Assembly (NCBI RefSeq): GCF_017896165.1
Contig: NZ_JAFCNB010000008.1
Coordinates: 1-64,000 of the forward strand
Reading direction: 5' to 3'
Source of the DNA: Microbispora oryzae
Lineage (GTDB): Bacteria > Actinomycetota > Actinomycetes > Streptosporangiales > Streptosporangiaceae
DNA: 64,000 bases
In this document: positions 62,659 through 64,000 of the stretch, one piece after another
How the letters are laid out: the number at the start of each line of letters is the position of its first letter
How positions within the stretch are numbered: position 1 is the stretch's first letter
Notes under the pieces: model-generated
Told to the model about the DNA's origin: nothing
Database searches by the model: none
The model's input: the letters and a program-made list of their open reading frames with translations, nothing else
Translations under genes and position numbers: made by a program

Positions 62659-64000
62659 TGGGCCGCCGCCACATCTCCCGTCACCGGATGCGCCGCGACG
62701 CCCGCCGTATGCGCCGATCGGGAGTCGAGCCGGTCATGGTGATGACCGATGGGGTGCAGTTCGGCCCGATCGCGATCGTGGTCATCGGCACGTGGCTGTG
62801 GCGCTACCGCTCCGAACTCGCCCCTGTCGCCCTGGCCTCGTGCGCCGAGATCGCGGCCGTGGTGCTGCACATCGCCCATCCCACATGGTGGGCGGGCATT
62901 CTCGCCGCCGCAGCCGTCGCCGCGTGGCTGGTCGCCCTGTTCGGGCACATGGTCGGGCTCACCTGGGCACCCGAACGCGCCTACGCCGCCGCCCTCGTGC
63001 TGTTGGTTGGGGGGTGGGTCGCGGCGGGCACGGCGCTTGGCCCCGGCACACCGCCGCTTCCCGCGCTGATGATCATCGGTGGCGCGATCTGCGCGGTGCC
63101 GTGGTGGGCTCATCGCCGCCGCCGTGCCCGCGTCCGAGTCGAGCGCACGCTTGCCGCGTGGCCGGAGATCGCGCACGCGGTCGGTCTTGCCGGGTCCCGC
63201 ATCCAATCCGCCGTGGTGGACCTGTGGGGCTACCGCGCCCGCGTGGCCCTGGCGCGCGGACAGACCGTCGAAGACGCGATGACCAAGCTGCCCGCGTTGG
63301 AATCCGCGCTCGGGACACGTCGCGGCGCCGCCCGCATCCAGCCCATTCCCGAGAAGGCGAACCGGCTCGAACTCCGCGTGATCGAAACCGACCCGCACGC
63401 GGATGCGATCACCTGGCCTGGCCCGTCCATCACCTCGATCGCCGAACCGGTCGAGCTGGGCGTCTTCGAAGACGGCTCTCCCGTACGGGTATCGCTACTG
63501 CGCCGTCACGCCCTCGTGGGCGGAGTCGCCGGCGCGGGCAAGAGCGGCGGCATGAACGTCATCATGGGCAACCTGTCGGCCTGCCCGGATGTCATCGTGT
63601 GGGGCATCGATCTCAAGCGCGGCATGGAACTTCTGCCTTGGGCGTCCTGCCTCGATCGGCTGGCCACCACGCCGAAGGAAGCCGCCGCCCTGCTGCGCGA
63701 CGCGGTGACGATCCTCGACGGCCGCGCCGAAATGCTGGCCATGCGCGGCCTTCGCGTGTGGGAGCCCACCCCGGATGCGCCCGCGCTGGTCATCCTCGTT
63801 GACGAGTACGCCGAACTCGTCGACGACGCCCCCGCCGCCATCGGCGCGGCCGACTCCATCGCGCGGCGCGGACGCGCACCGGCCACCACGCTCCTGGTCG
63901 CCACCCAGCGCCCTTCCCAGAAGGCCATGGGACACGGCGCGGTCCGCTCCCAGATGGACGTACGGATCGGCTTCCGAGTCCGGGAACGGCGAGACACCGA
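62655..64000 (+). CDS. FtsK/SpoIIIE-like conjugal transfer protein (TraB/TraSA type), partial
   Basis: The reading frame is open to the right edge (at least 448 residues). It starts MMGRRHISRHRMRRDARRMRRSG. The N-terminal part has four hydrophobic segments. Walker A is GGVAGAGKS (289-297), Walker B lies in ALVILVDEYAEL, and SIARRGRAPATTLLVATQRPSQKAM is the downstream FtsK-like block. TraB-type proteins of Streptomyces AICEs move double-stranded DNA between mycelia in a single-protein conjugation system. It defines the element as conjugative. Confidence 0.9.
   Translation, partial: MMGRRHISRHRMRRDARRMRRSGVEPVMVMTDGVQFGPIAIVVIGTWLWRYRSELAPVALASCAEIAAVVLHIAHPTWWAGILAAAAVAAWLVALFGHMVGLTWAPERAYAAALVLLVGGWVAAGTALGPGTPPLPALMIIGGAICAVPWWAHRRRRARVRVERTLAAWPEIAHAVGLAGSRIQSAVVDLWGYRARVALARGQTVEDAMTKLPALESALGTRRGAARIQPIPEKANRLELRVIETDPHADAITWPGPSITSIAEPVELGVFEDGSPVRVSLLRRHALVGGVAGAGKSGGMNVIMGNLSACPDVIVWGIDLKRGMELLPWASCLDRLATTPKEAAALLRDAVTILDGRAEMLAMRGLRVWEPTPDAPALVILVDEYAELVDDAPAAIGAADSIARRGRAPATTLLVATQRPSQKAMGHGAVRSQMDVRIGFRVRERRDT

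Overview
The window is a high-GC actinobacterial chromosome segment, most likely from a Streptosporangiales-type actinomycete. Pointers are the very high G+C with strong third-position GC bias, frequent GTG/TTG starts, leaderless-looking starts, a DUF222/HNH (13E12-like) protein, a mycothiol-type DinB enzyme, protein O-mannosylation, and conserved actinobacterial gene pairs such as ppk-mutT1 and rsmI/pmt. The genus is inferred from style only. The last ~10.7 kb belongs to an integrated mobile element, and its first genes are visibly AT-richer.

Layout. 0-2.5 kb: sulfate assimilation (cysD, partial; cysQ) downstream of an exopolysaccharide sugar transferase. 2.5-7.5 kb: housekeeping genes (exonuclease, pth, rplY, prs, glmU, tRNA-Gln). 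7.5-13.1 kb: fatty-acid desaturase, a TetR regulator with a long charged helical tail, ppk, mutT1. 13.1-16.1 kb: CYTH-CHAD protein, and a trans-aconitate methyltransferase divergent from a MarR regulator. 16.1-20.5 kb: two convergent paralogues of a secreted trypsin-fold protein, each with a perfect Crp-type palindrome about 245 bp upstream and each apparently lacking the catalytic serine. 21-23.4 kb: repeat-rich HNH protein. 23.6-31.4 kb: the conserved metG-tatD-ksgA-ispE-ABC-F run, interrupted by a divergent tetR/DinB-like pair. 31.5-38.3 kb: glycosyltransferases, rsmI, pmt. 38.3-41.8 kb: padR-ABC-FtsX operon. 42-43.6 kb: YciI/DGPF protein with an ECF42-like sigma factor. 43.6-50.4 kb: accessory genes with MerR and TetR regulators. 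50.5-53.2 kb: DinB, aquaporin and ferritin-like genes between two tRNA-Ala 3'-end remnants.

Mobile element. At 53218-53259 the 3' part of a tRNA-Ala gene, from the anticodon loop to the discriminator base, sits beside a terminator and marks one end (att site) of an actinomycete integrative and conjugative element (AICE). The element runs off the right edge. It carries a cargo operon (HEPN protein, membrane KAP-type P-loop NTPase, CutA-like protein), an XRE-TPR regulator, small coupled ORFs, and the start of an FtsK/TraB-like DNA translocase. No integrase or replication gene is seen, so these probably lie beyond 64 kb.

The cargo trio is the best candidate for an undescribed system. It combines a C-terminal HEPN domain with the RNase-type Rx4H motif, an NTPase with membrane helices between its Walker motifs, and a CutA/PII-fold protein, placed just inside the element boundary where anti-phage cargo is often found. 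Palindromic operators can be seen in front of most of the regulator genes and are recorded individually.
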